From NCBI GenBank assembly GCA_038087015.1, contig JASBNA010000015.1, positions 496,001-560,000 on the forward strand: DNA of 64,000 nt. Reading direction: 5' to 3'. The stretch is from Cerrena zonata. Its lineage: Eukaryota; Basidiomycota; Agaricomycetes; Polyporales; Cerrenaceae. The notes beneath the pieces are model-generated. The model saw only the letters and a list, made by a program, of their open reading frames with translations, searched no databases and was not told where the DNA came from. Positions 40,790 to 50,570 of this stretch are shown here, piece by piece. Both the position numbers and the translations under genes were made by a program. Every line of letters begins with the position of its first letter. Within the stretch, counting starts at the first letter, position 1.

Positions 40790-42112
40790 TTAAGATTCAC
40801 CACCGATGACCCAACTACGTAAGTCATCTCTGTATTTAATTTCATTAATTAAGCCATTAATTTCTTTTAAATCATCATCATCATTATCATTAGAAGAAAC
40901 CAGTTTCTTCCAATTATCGAATTTTTCACCAAATTCTTTTCCGGATTTATTAAAAATATCATCTATGCATTGTTCGGGAGGATAATTTAGTAAGCTATGT
41001 AATTGAGGATCCCAAGTTGATTCCAAGATTTTTTTATAAAGGTTACTGATTATCGGATCCATAATCACGTTACTATTGAGACTTTGATGATTATTTATTA
41101 AATTTTGATGATTATTTGAATCTTTCATCAAAGAAGATGAAATTGAACCGTTCCCATTATTATTTACATTCAAATTATGAGGACGTAATTTTGATAAGGA
41201 CGATTTTCTTGAAGGAGTATCTGATTTCGAAGGATTGGTAGAAGGAGTGTCATCACTTGAAAATGAAGAAGTTGGCAGAGCCGGACTTTGAAACTTCAGG
41301 TTAGGAGGAGGGGGTTGTTTACTCAAGGAAGACTCCGAGGGAGAATGAATTACATCATCCAATCCGCCAAAAACGTTTTTCCTTTCAAACTGAGGTACAT
41401 TGAACCTAGTTGTTGCCGAGGAGTTTAAGTTAGTTGGTTTTCTAGGTTCGAACTGATGATTGTTATTAGAAGAGTGAGTATCATTAATCTGTAATTGAGT
41501 ATGAAAATCATAATTCAAAGGTAATTCTTTTAATTGAATAGACAAACTGAGAATCAGATTAACTTTTGAATCTTTTAATAAGTATTTTGAAGTGACTGAT
41601 TCATCAAAATTAAGATATTCCGATAAGTTAATGTCAATTTTACCTAATTCAATGGTTTCACCTTTATGATGATGATTTGAATTCTGCGTTTCAGACAGCA
41701 TTTTCTCATTTATAAAGAAAACCCTTAGAATCAAATATTTATTAGCAATCAAATTTTCTCTTTTCTTAAAGGGAAATTTCAAGTTACAGCTTAACTGATA
41801 ATTGAATAAGCATTTAAAATTGTGGATCTTCTTGGTTGAGGTTGTCACCGAGATATTACCAGAGCCGGACGACGCCGACGAAGAGCTGGTGTCTGAATGA
41901 GGAACGAGCGAGTGTTCACTAGCTGTCAAGTCCGTCTTGGACTCCTTATCACTAGAAGGAGTATGAGTTTTGAATGTTTTCAATCCGCTAAACCCCCGAC
42001 GGGCATCCTTGATTTGCAACTCGATGAAGCAGGACCCGCTGATCTGGGGGATGTTGGACAACTCGTTGATCGTCAAGTTGAGACTAAACTTGGGCTTTTT
42101 AGATGAAAACAT
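40790..42112 (-). CDS. NT-C2 domain protein, YBL086C-like
   Basis: 440-residue protein with an N-terminal C2-like (NT-C2, EEIG1/EHBP1 type) domain: FSLNLTINELSNIPQISGSCFIELQIKDA at the start and KYLILRVFFINEK plus GKIDINLSEYLNFDE further on. This domain usually binds membranes or a partner at them. A long Ser/Asn/Pro-rich disordered middle follows. A short conserved helical tail ends it (WDPQLHSLLNYPPEQCIDDIF, DLRSWVIGG). S. cerevisiae YBL086C has the same layout and similar size (466), so orthology is likely; its function is poorly known. The promoter side has three Rap1-like sites within 125 bp of the start. Confidence 0.65.
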   Translation of the reverse strand: MFSSKKPKFSLNLTINELSNIPQISGSCFIELQIKDARRGFSGLKTFKTHTPSSDKESKTDLTASEHSLVPHSDTSSSSASSGSGNISVTTSTKKIHNFKCLFNYQLSCNLKFPFKKRENLIANKYLILRVFFINEKMLSETQNSNHHHKGETIELGKIDINLSEYLNFDESVTSKYLLKDSKVNLILSLSIQLKELPLNYDFHTQLQINDTHSSNNNHQFEPRKPTNLNSSATTRFNVPQFERKNVFGGLDDVIHSPSESSLSKQPPPPNLKFQSPALPTSSFSSDDTPSTNPSKSDTPSRKSSLSKLRPHNLNVNNNGNGSISSSLMKDSNNHQNLINNHQSLNSNVIMDPIISNLYKKILESTWDPQLHSLLNYPPEQCIDDIFNKSGKEFGEKFDNWKKLVSSNDNDDDDLKEINGLINEIKYRDDLRSWVIGGES

Positions 42113-43489
42113 TGGTGGATAACCAATCCACTTCTCCAGGCTTCCCGCTGGCGGGATTTTTATCTACGAAAGAAACATCATAAACACCCGTACATTACAC
42201 CCGTGCATTTTTCAAAAAAATACTACGCCCGTGCACCAGAGTGCACCGTTTTAAAAGAAAATTTTTCACTCGGTAGCAGATCAAATAAGGACCTGCAACA
42301 GAGTAAGGTACATATAACCCAATGCTACGACCGGCATGGAAAGGTTGAGACGAACAAAACCAGAGAAAAAGCACTAGAGAAGGAGGCGCCGGGATACGCC
42401 TTGATACCTGGGTGGGTATCAATCGTTTAAGTAAGGTTTACACGAACCTAGAAATTCTAATGAACAAAATTTCTATAAGACGGCATTACACGAAGATAGA
42501 CTAACAAAGAGACTTTCCTCTGAGGTTAGGAGTCTCATTAAAGATGCATAAGCGTTTGTGACTTGCCCCCTCCCCCAGTGGTCCTTCTATTCTCCAATAA
42601 TACTTTGAAGAATACCTGGTTTTGTAGTGCAAAATAAAAGTCAAACTACTCGGTTAAGTAAAATGGCTTGCAGCAATAGCAGTGTAAGATTCGAATATGT
42701 AAAGATAATGATTTATGCGGCTGGATAATCAAGTAATTGCCTTATGTTTTGGGAACAAACCACCGTTATATATTTCTGTTTATTCACCGGCACATCGACC
42801 TGACAGTTGTTTTGGCGTATCTCTGCTAAAGTTATCTTGTGATTTCTTTCACTCTTGACTTTACTTTTTCAATTTCACTTGGTTCAGCTTCTTTCATAAA
42901 CGACTGGCAGTCCGTCATCTTGGGTATTGCTCAGCTCATTACTCTACTCTTCGTGTTTCCTTTGTTAGGCAATCAGCTCGGTTTAATATTCGCCTATCAA
43001 TAGCTCGCGGCCATTGTCCTGCTCTATTAACTTATTTTGTTTTCTTTGTTTATTTCTCTAACCGTGTGCAAAAACAGTAGCTAATCCTTTTTTTAGTGCT
43101 TGTTTCTTTAGTGCAGTCTTTGGCCTGGTGCAGTGGTTTGGCAGTTTATTTAGTGCAGTTTTCAAAGCTTTCTGGTTTGTTTTTGTTTTATTTATTGGCC
43201 TTGATACAAAAAATTATCAACTATCAACAAACTAACAACAACCTGCTAGTGGTCTTTTCAAGCTAGAACGCCCCTTTCCCAACCTCCAAGTATTTTCGTT
43301 GAAGATTAGTATTGGAGAAGCCATAATCTGAATTGTTTCTGGTTGATATTTATAAGTATAAGTTATAAAAAAAAAAAAGGTATAAGTGATTATAAAAGAT
43401 TATAAGTAGGAGTGATTTTAAAAAAAAAAATATTAAGTGGTTATATCGATATATTCGGTGATATTTAAACAAGTTAAGCACGCGTGATT
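42113..43489. other. Long intergenic region with repeated short motifs
   Basis: 1.4 kb without a supported gene. Next to the NT-C2 gene are three head-to-tail Rap1-like sites (42184-42237). The middle is mixed sequence. The right half is T-rich, with TTTAGTGC at 43092-43099, 43107-43114 and 43149-43156 and TATAAGT-type repeats near 43349-43410, and probably forms a long 5' leader for the Asn-rich gene. Long leaders are typical of regulated cell-wall or signalling genes. Confidence 0.5.
42184..42237 (+). promoter_or_regulatory. Three clustered Rap1-like sites
   Basis: ACACCCGTACATT (42184-42196) fits the Rap1 consensus and is followed with no gap by ACACCCGTGCATT (42197-42209), and then by ACGCCCGTGCACC at 42225-42237. 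Same orientation, spacing 13 and 28 bp. They lie upstream of the minus-strand NT-C2 gene. Confidence 0.5.
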
Positions 43490-44989
43490 ATGTCTGTTGG
43501 TGGAACGATTGAAGAAACAGCCAATGCTACGGCTGATACTTTTAAATCTCTTAGTCTTTCCCTTCCTTTTGAAACGACAAAGTATACTTTTATATGTTTG
43601 TTTCTTACCAGAGTGTTAAATTTAAAAGATGAAGCTAAAATTACTCAATTGGTCAATAATAATTCAAGTGATAGTATAGCAACAACAACATTGAAGCCAA
43701 CGAAAAAGAAACGACCAATCGAAATACTTCCAGGAATTGCTATACCAAATGACCTTTGGTTAAAAGAGGATGTTACCATTAAAGATGTTAAAATTAAAAT
43801 TTCTTTATTACAAGAAATTAATTTAATGTTAGAAAATGAATTAGAATCTTCTAAAAATTATGATAAACCAATTGAAATTGATTTAACTACCTTATCCTAC
43901 TATGAAAAATTATTGACTGCCTATAAGTTTTTACAAATGCCAGTAAGAGAATCATTCATCTCAAATTATAAACAGAAAACTATTGATTTATCTTTAAAGG
44001 AAGAAGAGGAAGATGAATTAGAAGAAAACGATTTATTTGATGATTCAAAATCTTTAATGAGAACCTCTTCAAGAACTTCAACAAGTACTAGTTTTTTCAA
44101 CTCAAATAATAATTCAAATTCTTCAATTAATAGAAATCAAATTACTAGTCCTCAATCAAATTTTAATACTACTTCACCAAATCCAAATAATAATATGTTT
44201 TCTTATACTTTAACTCAAACCCCAACTAATTCTAGTTCCGCTCCAAATAAAAGAATTTCAAATTTAACTGGTGGTTTCATGTCTTCTCGTAAACGATTCT
44301 CAACTTTATTAGGTAATAATTCAAATCAAAATCAAAATCAAAATCAAAATCAAAATCAAAATCAAAATCAAAATCTTAATAGTAATATCAATTATAATAA
44401 TGGTATAATATCAACTCCTTATTCAGAATATCCTCCTTCCAATAATGAAATATCCCCTGGTACAGTCGATGAAGATGGTAAAAAACAACAAGCTTTGAAT
44501 AATCTTTTGGCAAAACTGAAACTTTATCATAAAATTAAAAAACATCGTGAACTGTCAAGCTCCTTGAATTCTAATACTCTGGGTCACTCAAGCTTTTCTT
44601 ATAGTAATAGAAACAGTATTAGTACCACTAATACCTCTAATTCTGCTCATTCTCGTCGCAGAGCAAGTTCAACCGTGACAACCCCAGATTTTAATGAAAG
44701 ATCCCTAATGCAACCAGTAAGAATTCCAATGATTCAATTTCCAACTTTATCCCCAGTTCAAAAACAAGAAAATCAAAAAATTAAATTAGAATATTATGTC
44801 CAATTGAAAAGATTAACTAATATCATTAGTTCAATGATAGATAATATAAATAAATCAGTTCATTCTCATAATTTGATAAAATTAGTCGAATTTGTTAAAA
44901 ATTACGTTTTCAAATTCATCATCATTGATGTTTCTCAAATGATTATTGATTATGGGTATTTTAAATCAATGGATTACGGGTCCAAATGA
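43490..44989 (+). CDS. Asn/Ser-rich protein of unknown function
   Basis: I do not recognise this 499-residue protein; the frame starts at ATG 43490 (the longer frame begins at a GTG). Residues 1-160 are ordered and helical, with hydrophobic segment FETTKYTFICLFLTRVLNLKDE, a KKKRPIEIL basic stretch, and LSYYEKLLTAYKFLQMPVRES. A long disordered Asn/Ser/Thr part follows, with a Gln-Asn repeat from 44329. The C-terminal 140 residues are again helical, around LLAKLKLYHKIKKHRELSS and YYVQLKRLTNIISSMIDNI. No catalytic motif, signal peptide or clear membrane helix is seen. The long leader and disordered core suggest a regulatory or polarity protein; this is inference. Confidence 0.6.
   Translation: MSVGGTIEETANATADTFKSLSLSLPFETTKYTFICLFLTRVLNLKDEAKITQLVNNNSSDSIATTTLKPTKKKRPIEILPGIAIPNDLWLKEDVTIKDVKIKISLLQEINLMLENELESSKNYDKPIEIDLTTLSYYEKLLTAYKFLQMPVRESFISNYKQKTIDLSLKEEEEDELEENDLFDDSKSLMRTSSRTSTSTSFFNSNNNSNSSINRNQITSPQSNFNTTSPNPNNNMFSYTLTQTPTNSSSAPNKRISNLTGGFMSSRKRFSTLLGNNSNQNQNQNQNQNQNQNQNLNSNINYNNGIISTPYSEYPPSNNEISPGTVDEDGKKQQALNNLLAKLKLYHKIKKHRELSSSLNSNTLGHSSFSYSNRNSISTTNTSNSAHSRRRASSTVTTPDFNERSLMQPVRIPMIQFPTLSPVQKQENQKIKLEYYVQLKRLTNIISSMIDNINKSVHSHNLIKLVEFVKNYVFKFIIIDVSQMIIDYGYFKSMDYGSK
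44327..44374 (+). repeat. AATCAA hexanucleotide repeat coding (Asn-Gln)n
   Basis: About eight copies of AATCAA in tandem, giving an Asn-Gln run in the Asn-rich protein. Such repeats vary in length between strains. Confidence 0.8.
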
Positions 44990-45322
44990 TCTGCATATCT
45001 TTTCTTATTATACTACTATTTCACTTTTCCTTCTTCTCACAAGTTTTATTAATGATTTTCCTCTTTACCTTTTATTTCTTTAATTGCGTTTAATCCAAAT
45101 ATTTATTCATTCTTCTATAATCTTTTACTTTCACTTTTCTTTTCTTTTTTTTTTTTTTTTTTTTTTTTTTTGGCTTTTTTTGCTTTTTCATATCCTCCCA
45201 AAGTGTCTTTCCTGGAGGCTTTGTATATTACAGTCTGTATCCCTAGTGTAATTCTAATAGAGTCTTGACTTAACGAGTTTCAGTCCTCTCTTTTGTTCAT
45301 TTAAATATGTACTTTTATAAAC
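44990..45322. other. Convergent intergenic with long T tract
   Basis: 333 bp between the convergent Asn-rich gene and CIA2. Dominated by a pure T run of 27 at 45145-45171 and pyrimidine-rich flanks. No gene is supported. Confidence 0.6.
45145..45171 (+). repeat. Poly-T tract, 27 nt
   Basis: Longest homopolymer in the window, between two convergent genes. It probably marks transcript ends and is prone to length error. Confidence 0.85.
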
Positions 45323-46006
45323 CTATTTGCAACTGCTCAACATTTGCAGTATAATAGTTAGTAATTGATCATTCTCGCAAGCTGCTGCCACTCTTTCTTT
45401 ATCATTTAATTGTTTATTCACTTGGTTCTCAGACTGGTGTGTACCTTCCTTAATGAGAATCCGGATTCTGAATCTGGGCGGTAAACATCTTTCTAGTCTG
45501 ACCCGTATTCCTAAACCAATTAATGTAGCTAATGAACAATGCGTGATGGTAGGAGTAATCTTGATTAAAACTTCCGATATATCGGTCTTTTTATTCTTAC
45601 CGTGCTTCAATGAAATGTCCGATAAGTTGACCACTGCAAGTTGGGCCAAAGTTAAGGGATGTTCAGGATCAGATATAGTTGAAATCAAATCAAAAATCTC
45701 TTGTGAATCAATCAAATCTTCTTCTTCGGCTTCATCTACTTCCTCCTCTTCAATAGCTCCTGAATCACTGGATAACTCATCTTCTGTGGAATCCTCCATC
45801 TCAACATCTGAAACTAAACCTGGAACCTCATTAGATATTGAAACTGGAGACAAGTGTTTGGGCTTTAAAAGTGAAAGGCTCAACACTTTATCGACCATAC
45901 CTTGATATTTATCTACTCGTTTACCAGCATTCTCGCCGCTTTCAAGACGAGTTGGTAAGTTCGTCACATCTATAATAGTAGGATTTGCATTAATAGGATC
46001 AGACAT
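45323..46006 (-). CDS. CIA2: Cytosolic Fe-S assembly targeting protein (MIP18 family)
   Basis: Cia2, part of the CIA targeting complex with Cia1 and Met18, which inserts Fe-S clusters into cytosolic and nuclear proteins such as DNA polymerases and helicases. The 227 residues match the S. cerevisiae length (231). The N terminus is disordered and acidic (TEDELSSDSGAIEEEE). The MIP18/DUF59 domain starts around DLISTISDPEHPLTLAQL and carries TPTITHCSLATLIGLGIRVRLE with the conserved Cys, then GTHQSENQVNKQLNDKERVAAACEN. It diverges from the TRAPPC11-like gene over 188 bp, which includes a Rap1-like GGTGTACGG at 46093-46101. The frame is intact. Confidence 0.94.
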   Translation of the reverse strand: MSDPINANPTIIDVTNLPTRLESGENAGKRVDKYQGMVDKVLSLSLLKPKHLSPVSISNEVPGLVSDVEMEDSTEDELSSDSGAIEEEEVDEAEEEDLIDSQEIFDLISTISDPEHPLTLAQLAVVNLSDISLKHGKNKKTDISEVLIKITPTITHCSLATLIGLGIRVRLERCLPPRFRIRILIKEGTHQSENQVNKQLNDKERVAAACENDQLLTIILQMLSSCK

Positions 46007-46194
46007 CGTTAGTGTTTAGTTGAAAATGAAAAATGATTGATATATTATTAATCTATTATTATCGATGAAATTGGCAAAAAAAGTTTCATTTTGGTGTACG
46101 GGAGTATTGTTGCAGCGAGGTTCCAAATCAAAATGACATTTATCAAATGAACATCAATGAATACTTGAGGTTATTTCAAATAGGCAAATAGGAA

Positions 46195-49100
46195 ATGGAG
46201 TTCTATAACCAGGACTTTCTACAGCAATTGGCTCCACTCATTGTCGTGGAGCGTCCAGAACTGGTTCCAGGAGATGTTATAAAGCAATTGTCGTTAAATT
46301 TCGAGAAGTCAAGCATATCCAAGAGTTATTGGGATAATTCAATTATCAAAAATAGACTTCTGAGCACTAAATACATAATAGAATATGTTTCCAATGAAGA
46401 GGAGCAGTATAAGTTGATTAGTGTTCATAAAAACAAAAACCAATCTGAACATTCGATTAACTCACCTTTCAATTTGAAGTCTGATTTGTTTCCTAATGGG
46501 ATTTTATCCCGAAAATGGTTTGACAAATACCTAAAAGACTTACCATTTGCATTCATAACTATTTCCAAACTACCAGATAACCCAGAAGAAGATCTGGAGT
46601 TGAGTTCTAGATTATTAAGTTCGAAGAATAAGTACCACCAAAACAATATAAAATTTATCACAATCTTAGTATCTGATTCAGTAGACCCTGAAGAAGATGA
46701 TGATAGAGTTAATAAATTGAGACAACTCACTAACCTTCCAAAATTATCTGGAATACTTCACCTTCATAATTCTCCTAAGACTTTACAAAGAGATTCAGAA
46801 ATACTAGTAGCCAGTTTACTATCGAATTTAAAGAATGCAGCCACCGATTTTTACTCGGGTATTGAATACAAAATTAAACAACGAAATAAAAAATACTATT
46901 CATGTCCTTCAACTAAAGATATTGAAACTTCAATTGAACTTACTCCAGACTTCCTTGAAACTCGTAACATGATAAAACAAGCAATGATCCATCAGTTAAC
47001 ATATCCTCATAACTTAGAGTCAAGTATTAAACTACTTGAATTGTCCTATGAGCATATTATTTTGTTATTGAGGGACATTGCAGGAACACTTTACTCGAGC
47101 AACGAAGTATTTCAGCATGACATTGAGTTATTCAAGCAAATCCGCAATTTGATTGACATTCTTGCTTTTCACATTGTGAGAGGTTACTTATCTATTGAAG
47201 AGCCAACTTTAGCTCTTAGAAAGCATCAAGCTCATATTACAAATGTGCTTGATATCATATCATATGATCGTAATTTAAAGAGCAACAATAACTGGTTATC
47301 TATTCAATATCAGTGGATTGCCGAATTGATGAATTTGGTTCCTAAATCTTTGATGTTCAATGTTCATTCAAAGGCCTTCAGAAAGAAAGCCAAAAATATG
47401 AAATTAATCGAATTTTACGGAGGTATAAAATTCTTAGATCAATTTCGTTTTGATGTTTTCACTAACCCCGGTTTTCTCTATTTAAAGGCTGCGGGCTTAC
47501 TTTCTTCAAATACTTCGAAGTTTCAGTCTCAACTTTCATTCTTGGAATATGTTGATGATGTATCTGTGTTAGCGAAAAGGAAGATTGAACTATTGAAACA
47601 CTCCAAAGAAGCTTTTAAGTATATTGAAACTGACTCAAAATCAAACAATGGTGATGAGAATCAGAATGAGTATCATAACTTCACTAATTACATTAATTGG
47701 CTCGTAGCAGAGGAATATATGAACTTGGGAAACGAACAATATAATATGGAAAATGCCATAAGATTTTATCAGGACATTTTAGTTGAAAATACTTCTGAGT
47801 CTAACGTTCCAGCTTTGGGCTCCTGGTTTAAATTTTCTTCCCTTATTTATCAAAAACTTTTGAACTGTTTCTTCGTTATTGGAGATACAAAAGGTATTTT
47901 ATCGACAGTAATAAGTCTATCCTTAGTTTCAAAGTCACCAAAATATGTAATTGCTACTCCTATCCCTTTGTTGAATGCATTCAAAGAAGATAATTTGCAA
48001 CTTGACCTTGAAGACAGGCAATTTAACTTCTTTGATCTTGACGTATTATTGGTTGATGAAGGATCCAAGAATAACGAAACATTTGTTTATGACAATATCA
48101 CCACCCAGTTGGTGTTTAATCCCAAGGTAAATTTGGAAGTCTTAAGAAGTTTGATCCAGGATGATATCTCGAGCATACTGTTAAAGATAAACAGTGTTGA
48201 GGTTTTACATTCAATTTCTCTGAATGACGTTATTCTATATAATGCAAAAGGTATTAATGGACCCAAAATTCTTCAAAACAAAATTGAGTTTAACAAAAAA
48301 TCTAATAACATGGAAGGTAAGGTCGGTTTGGAATTTGATAGTCAGAATCCAATTGTTATACAATATAGCCAGCGAGCTGATCGAGCTGGAATGTATCTGG
48401 TACAATCAATAAAGCTAACTCCATCAATTGAAATTGTTAGTAAAGGACGAACCATAACTTTGAATAAGACTGAACGCTTAGTTTTTGATGAAATTGAAAA
48501 CACAAGAAGTTTGTATTCACACCATAAGAACTTTTACAGTATACCTCATAGCTCCGAATCTGTTCACGGCATCAATGACTTATTGACAAGTTCTATAAGG
48601 CTCTCGAATAAATTGTCTCATTGCATAAAGATCTCACCATTGAAACCCGATGTTTCTGTAACGATGTCTGCTAATAATTTGAACTCGATCATCTTAGGGG
48701 AGAAGATTATTCTTCCATTTTCAATCAATTATACCAGTCCCAAACAACACAAATTTGAATGTGAATCAATTTTTTTATCCCTGAAGGTCAGTATTGTTAG
48801 TAATCAGAAAGATGCTGATCTTGGAGATTTGATGACGTTTAGAAGTAACTGGGAAAGTTTGAAGGATGACGAGGTATTGAACTTGAAAGAATTAGTGGAT
48901 CAAGAAGGAGGCTCAAAAAGTCAAAAACTTTTCTTAAGTATTCATTGCTCTCCTCAAAACCGTATCAAAATACAGCAAAATTCGTATCGGGTTGTTATTG
49001 ATTTGAAGACCATTGTTCATTATTTAGGAATTGAAGATATAAAAAATGATAATGCTTATGAAAATGATCAAATGAGCATTTATGATACAGCAAGTTATAC

Positions 49101-49971
49101 CTTCCCAATAATTAACGAGCCATTTGAATCGAACTTTGTAATTAGTCCCAGGTATAGATCTGGAAATGGTATTAGTGATATGCCAAACCCATTTGTTTTA
49201 CTGGAGTCACCATCATCTCAAGAACAAAACCATTCAATGCCTATTGCAACCAGATTCTGGATGGGTAAATTAGAATTGGCCGATAACTTCAGTACATACG
49301 ATAGGGAGAAGAATGAAAAATTGAAAATTATACTGTGTTCTTTCCAAATTAAAAGCAAGAATCCTGGATTAATTATTGATCTAGTTGAAGAAGCCCAAAA
49401 GAAAAAAGAGTATGTTATAAATCAATATTTTACCACTAGAAGCAAACACGGTATGACCCACCGTAATGTCAGTTTGGTGGTCACCGCATTGGTGAAATGG
49501 TGTCGAGAAGATAATCAAGATACTGTGAATGAATTCGAAAGTGAAGACTGGGAAATTGTATTGCCGTTATCTGATCCCAGAGTTCTTATGGATCTTGAAC
49601 GGGACGGGGATGCCGAGGACCGGGTCAAGTTGAAGTATGTTCTTGAAAATCCAACCCCTAGAATATTCACTTTTTCAACTCAAATGGTTGAAAATGCTGA
49701 AGATGAAGTAGTGAGTTGGAAATTTGATGATGAGCGGAATGAAACCCCATTAAAACAAGCTCCTTTTGCAGTCTTACCATTCACCAGGCACGCAATGAGT
49801 TTTTATTCCCAATATTCATGTCCTGAACTATCCCCAGAAAAGATCCGGGTGGTTAGGTTACCTCAATTTCGGGTCCTTGACGTTGATTATAAGATTTCTC
49901 TACCATCGTTATCGGTGAATGAACAAGTTCTAATTGAAAATAATACGTTATATTGGCACAAGAATATATAA
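46195..49971 (+). CDS. TRAPPC11-like trafficking protein (foie-gras domain)
   Basis: Large 1258-residue protein resembling TRAPPC11, a subunit of metazoan and many fungal TRAPP III complexes, acting in ER-Golgi transport and autophagy. The N-terminal part (LPFAFITISKLPDNPEED, FITILVSDSVDPEEDD) resembles the TRAPPC11 N-terminal fold. The helical foie-gras domain follows at about residues 250-550 (SSIKLLELSYEHIILLLRDI; FYGGIKFLDQFRF; NLGNEQYNMENAIRFYQDIL). The C-terminal half is beta-rich, as in gryzun-type domains, ending with HAMSFYSQYSCPELSPEKIRVVRLPQFRVLDV, cited here only as a landmark region. S. cerevisiae has no clear TRAPPC11, so this gene shows that the lineage kept it. The assignment rests on pattern, not alignment. 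Confidence 0.65.
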   Translation: MEFYNQDFLQQLAPLIVVERPELVPGDVIKQLSLNFEKSSISKSYWDNSIIKNRLLSTKYIIEYVSNEEEQYKLISVHKNKNQSEHSINSPFNLKSDLFPNGILSRKWFDKYLKDLPFAFITISKLPDNPEEDLELSSRLLSSKNKYHQNNIKFITILVSDSVDPEEDDDRVNKLRQLTNLPKLSGILHLHNSPKTLQRDSEILVASLLSNLKNAATDFYSGIEYKIKQRNKKYYSCPSTKDIETSIELTPDFLETRNMIKQAMIHQLTYPHNLESSIKLLELSYEHIILLLRDIAGTLYSSNEVFQHDIELFKQIRNLIDILAFHIVRGYLSIEEPTLALRKHQAHITNVLDIISYDRNLKSNNNWLSIQYQWIAELMNLVPKSLMFNVHSKAFRKKAKNMKLIEFYGGIKFLDQFRFDVFTNPGFLYLKAAGLLSSNTSKFQSQLSFLEYVDDVSVLAKRKIELLKHSKEAFKYIETDSKSNNGDENQNEYHNFTNYINWLVAEEYMNLGNEQYNMENAIRFYQDILVENTSESNVPALGSWFKFSSLIYQKLLNCFFVIGDTKGILSTVISLSLVSKSPKYVIATPIPLLNAFKEDNLQLDLEDRQFNFFDLDVLLVDEGSKNNETFVYDNITTQLVFNPKVNLEVLRSLIQDDISSILLKINSVEVLHSISLNDVILYNAKGINGPKILQNKIEFNKKSNNMEGKVGLEFDSQNPIVIQYSQRADRAGMYLVQSIKLTPSIEIVSKGRTITLNKTERLVFDEIENTRSLYSHHKNFYSIPHSSESVHGINDLLTSSIRLSNKLSHCIKISPLKPDVSVTMSANNLNSIILGEKIILPFSINYTSPKQHKFECESIFLSLKVSIVSNQKDADLGDLMTFRSNWESLKDDEVLNLKELVDQEGGSKSQKLFLSIHCSPQNRIKIQQNSYRVVIDLKTIVHYLGIEDIKNDNAYENDQMSIYDTASYTFPIINEPFESNFVISPRYRSGNGISDMPNPFVLLESPSSQEQNHSMPIATRFWMGKLELADNFSTYDREKNEKLKIILCSFQIKSKNPGLIIDLVEEAQKKKEYVINQYFTTRSKHGMTHRNVSLVVTALVKWCREDNQDTVNEFESEDWEIVLPLSDPRVLMDLERDGDAEDRVKLKYVLENPTPRIFTFSTQMVENAEDEVVSWKFDDERNETPLKQAPFAVLPFTRHAMSFYSQYSCPELSPEKIRVVRLPQFRVLDVDYKISLPSLSVNEQVLIENNTLYWHKNI

Positions 49972-50108
49972 TACATTAAGTACTGCAACACATTAAAATA
50001 CTACAACACATTTAAATACAATAAAACACGTTATTTCATATTCACATAATAATCTCGTAACAAAAGATTACTTAGAAAACAAAAAAGCTATAAACCCGTG
50101 TATACAAT

Positions 50109-50570
50109 CTAATTGATACCTAACAATTCAACTTCGAAAATCAAAGTGGCATTTGGAGGAATCAAACCTGGGTAACCTCTTTCACCGTAAGCTTCATGAC
50201 CTGGAATGGTTAAACGAGACTTGGTACCAAGGGATAATTTTGGAATACCAGTGTCCCAACCAGTGATAACTTGTCCAACACCAATGGTGGTTTGGAATGG
50301 CTTACCTCTGTCACGAGAAGAATCAAACTTCTTCCCGTTTTCTAAAGTACCAATGTAATGGATGGTAACTAAATCACCTGGTTTTGGAAAGGTTTTACCG
50401 TCACCTTCTTGTAAAATTTCAATTTTAGTAGTTGATGGATGGGACATATTTGCGAAAAAACGAGTCTGGGATAATCTAGAAGTAGTATTCAAACGATAAT
50501 TGACTGATCTAAGACAATTGGCAGATTGCTTGAATGAATTGATCGATGGAATTCCTGAACGAAGAAACAT
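50109..50570 (-). CDS. FPR1: FKBP-type peptidyl-prolyl isomerase with possible mitochondrial leader
   Basis: Single-domain FKBP12-like prolyl isomerase, the expected target of FK506 and rapamycin. The core, from the inner Met at 50447 ([12 protein letters not shown]), has 112 residues with [34 protein letters not shown] and [24 protein letters not shown], which include the binding-pocket Tyr, Asp, Phe, Trp and Tyr residues. The frame extends to an ATG at 50570. The extra 41 residues ([20 protein letters not shown]...) are Arg/Ser-rich with no acidic residue, like a mitochondrial presequence. Either the protein is mitochondrial or two starts give two locations. The codon before the upper ATG is TTG CAA, with no other ATG above. 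Confidence 0.88.
   Translation of the reverse strand: MFLRSGIPSINSFKQSANCLRSVNYRLNTTSRLSQTRFFANMSHPSTTKIEILQEGDGKTFPKPGDLVTIHYIGTLENGKKFDSSRDRGKPFQTTIGVGQVITGWDTGIPKLSLGTKSRLTIPGHEAYGERGYPGLIPPNATLIFEVELLGIN

Noticed and set aside
42195..42430. Overlapping ORFs of 75 codons on both strands near 42.3 kb
   Set aside because: Mirror-image open frames across a regulatory region with no recognisable protein feature; likely chance.
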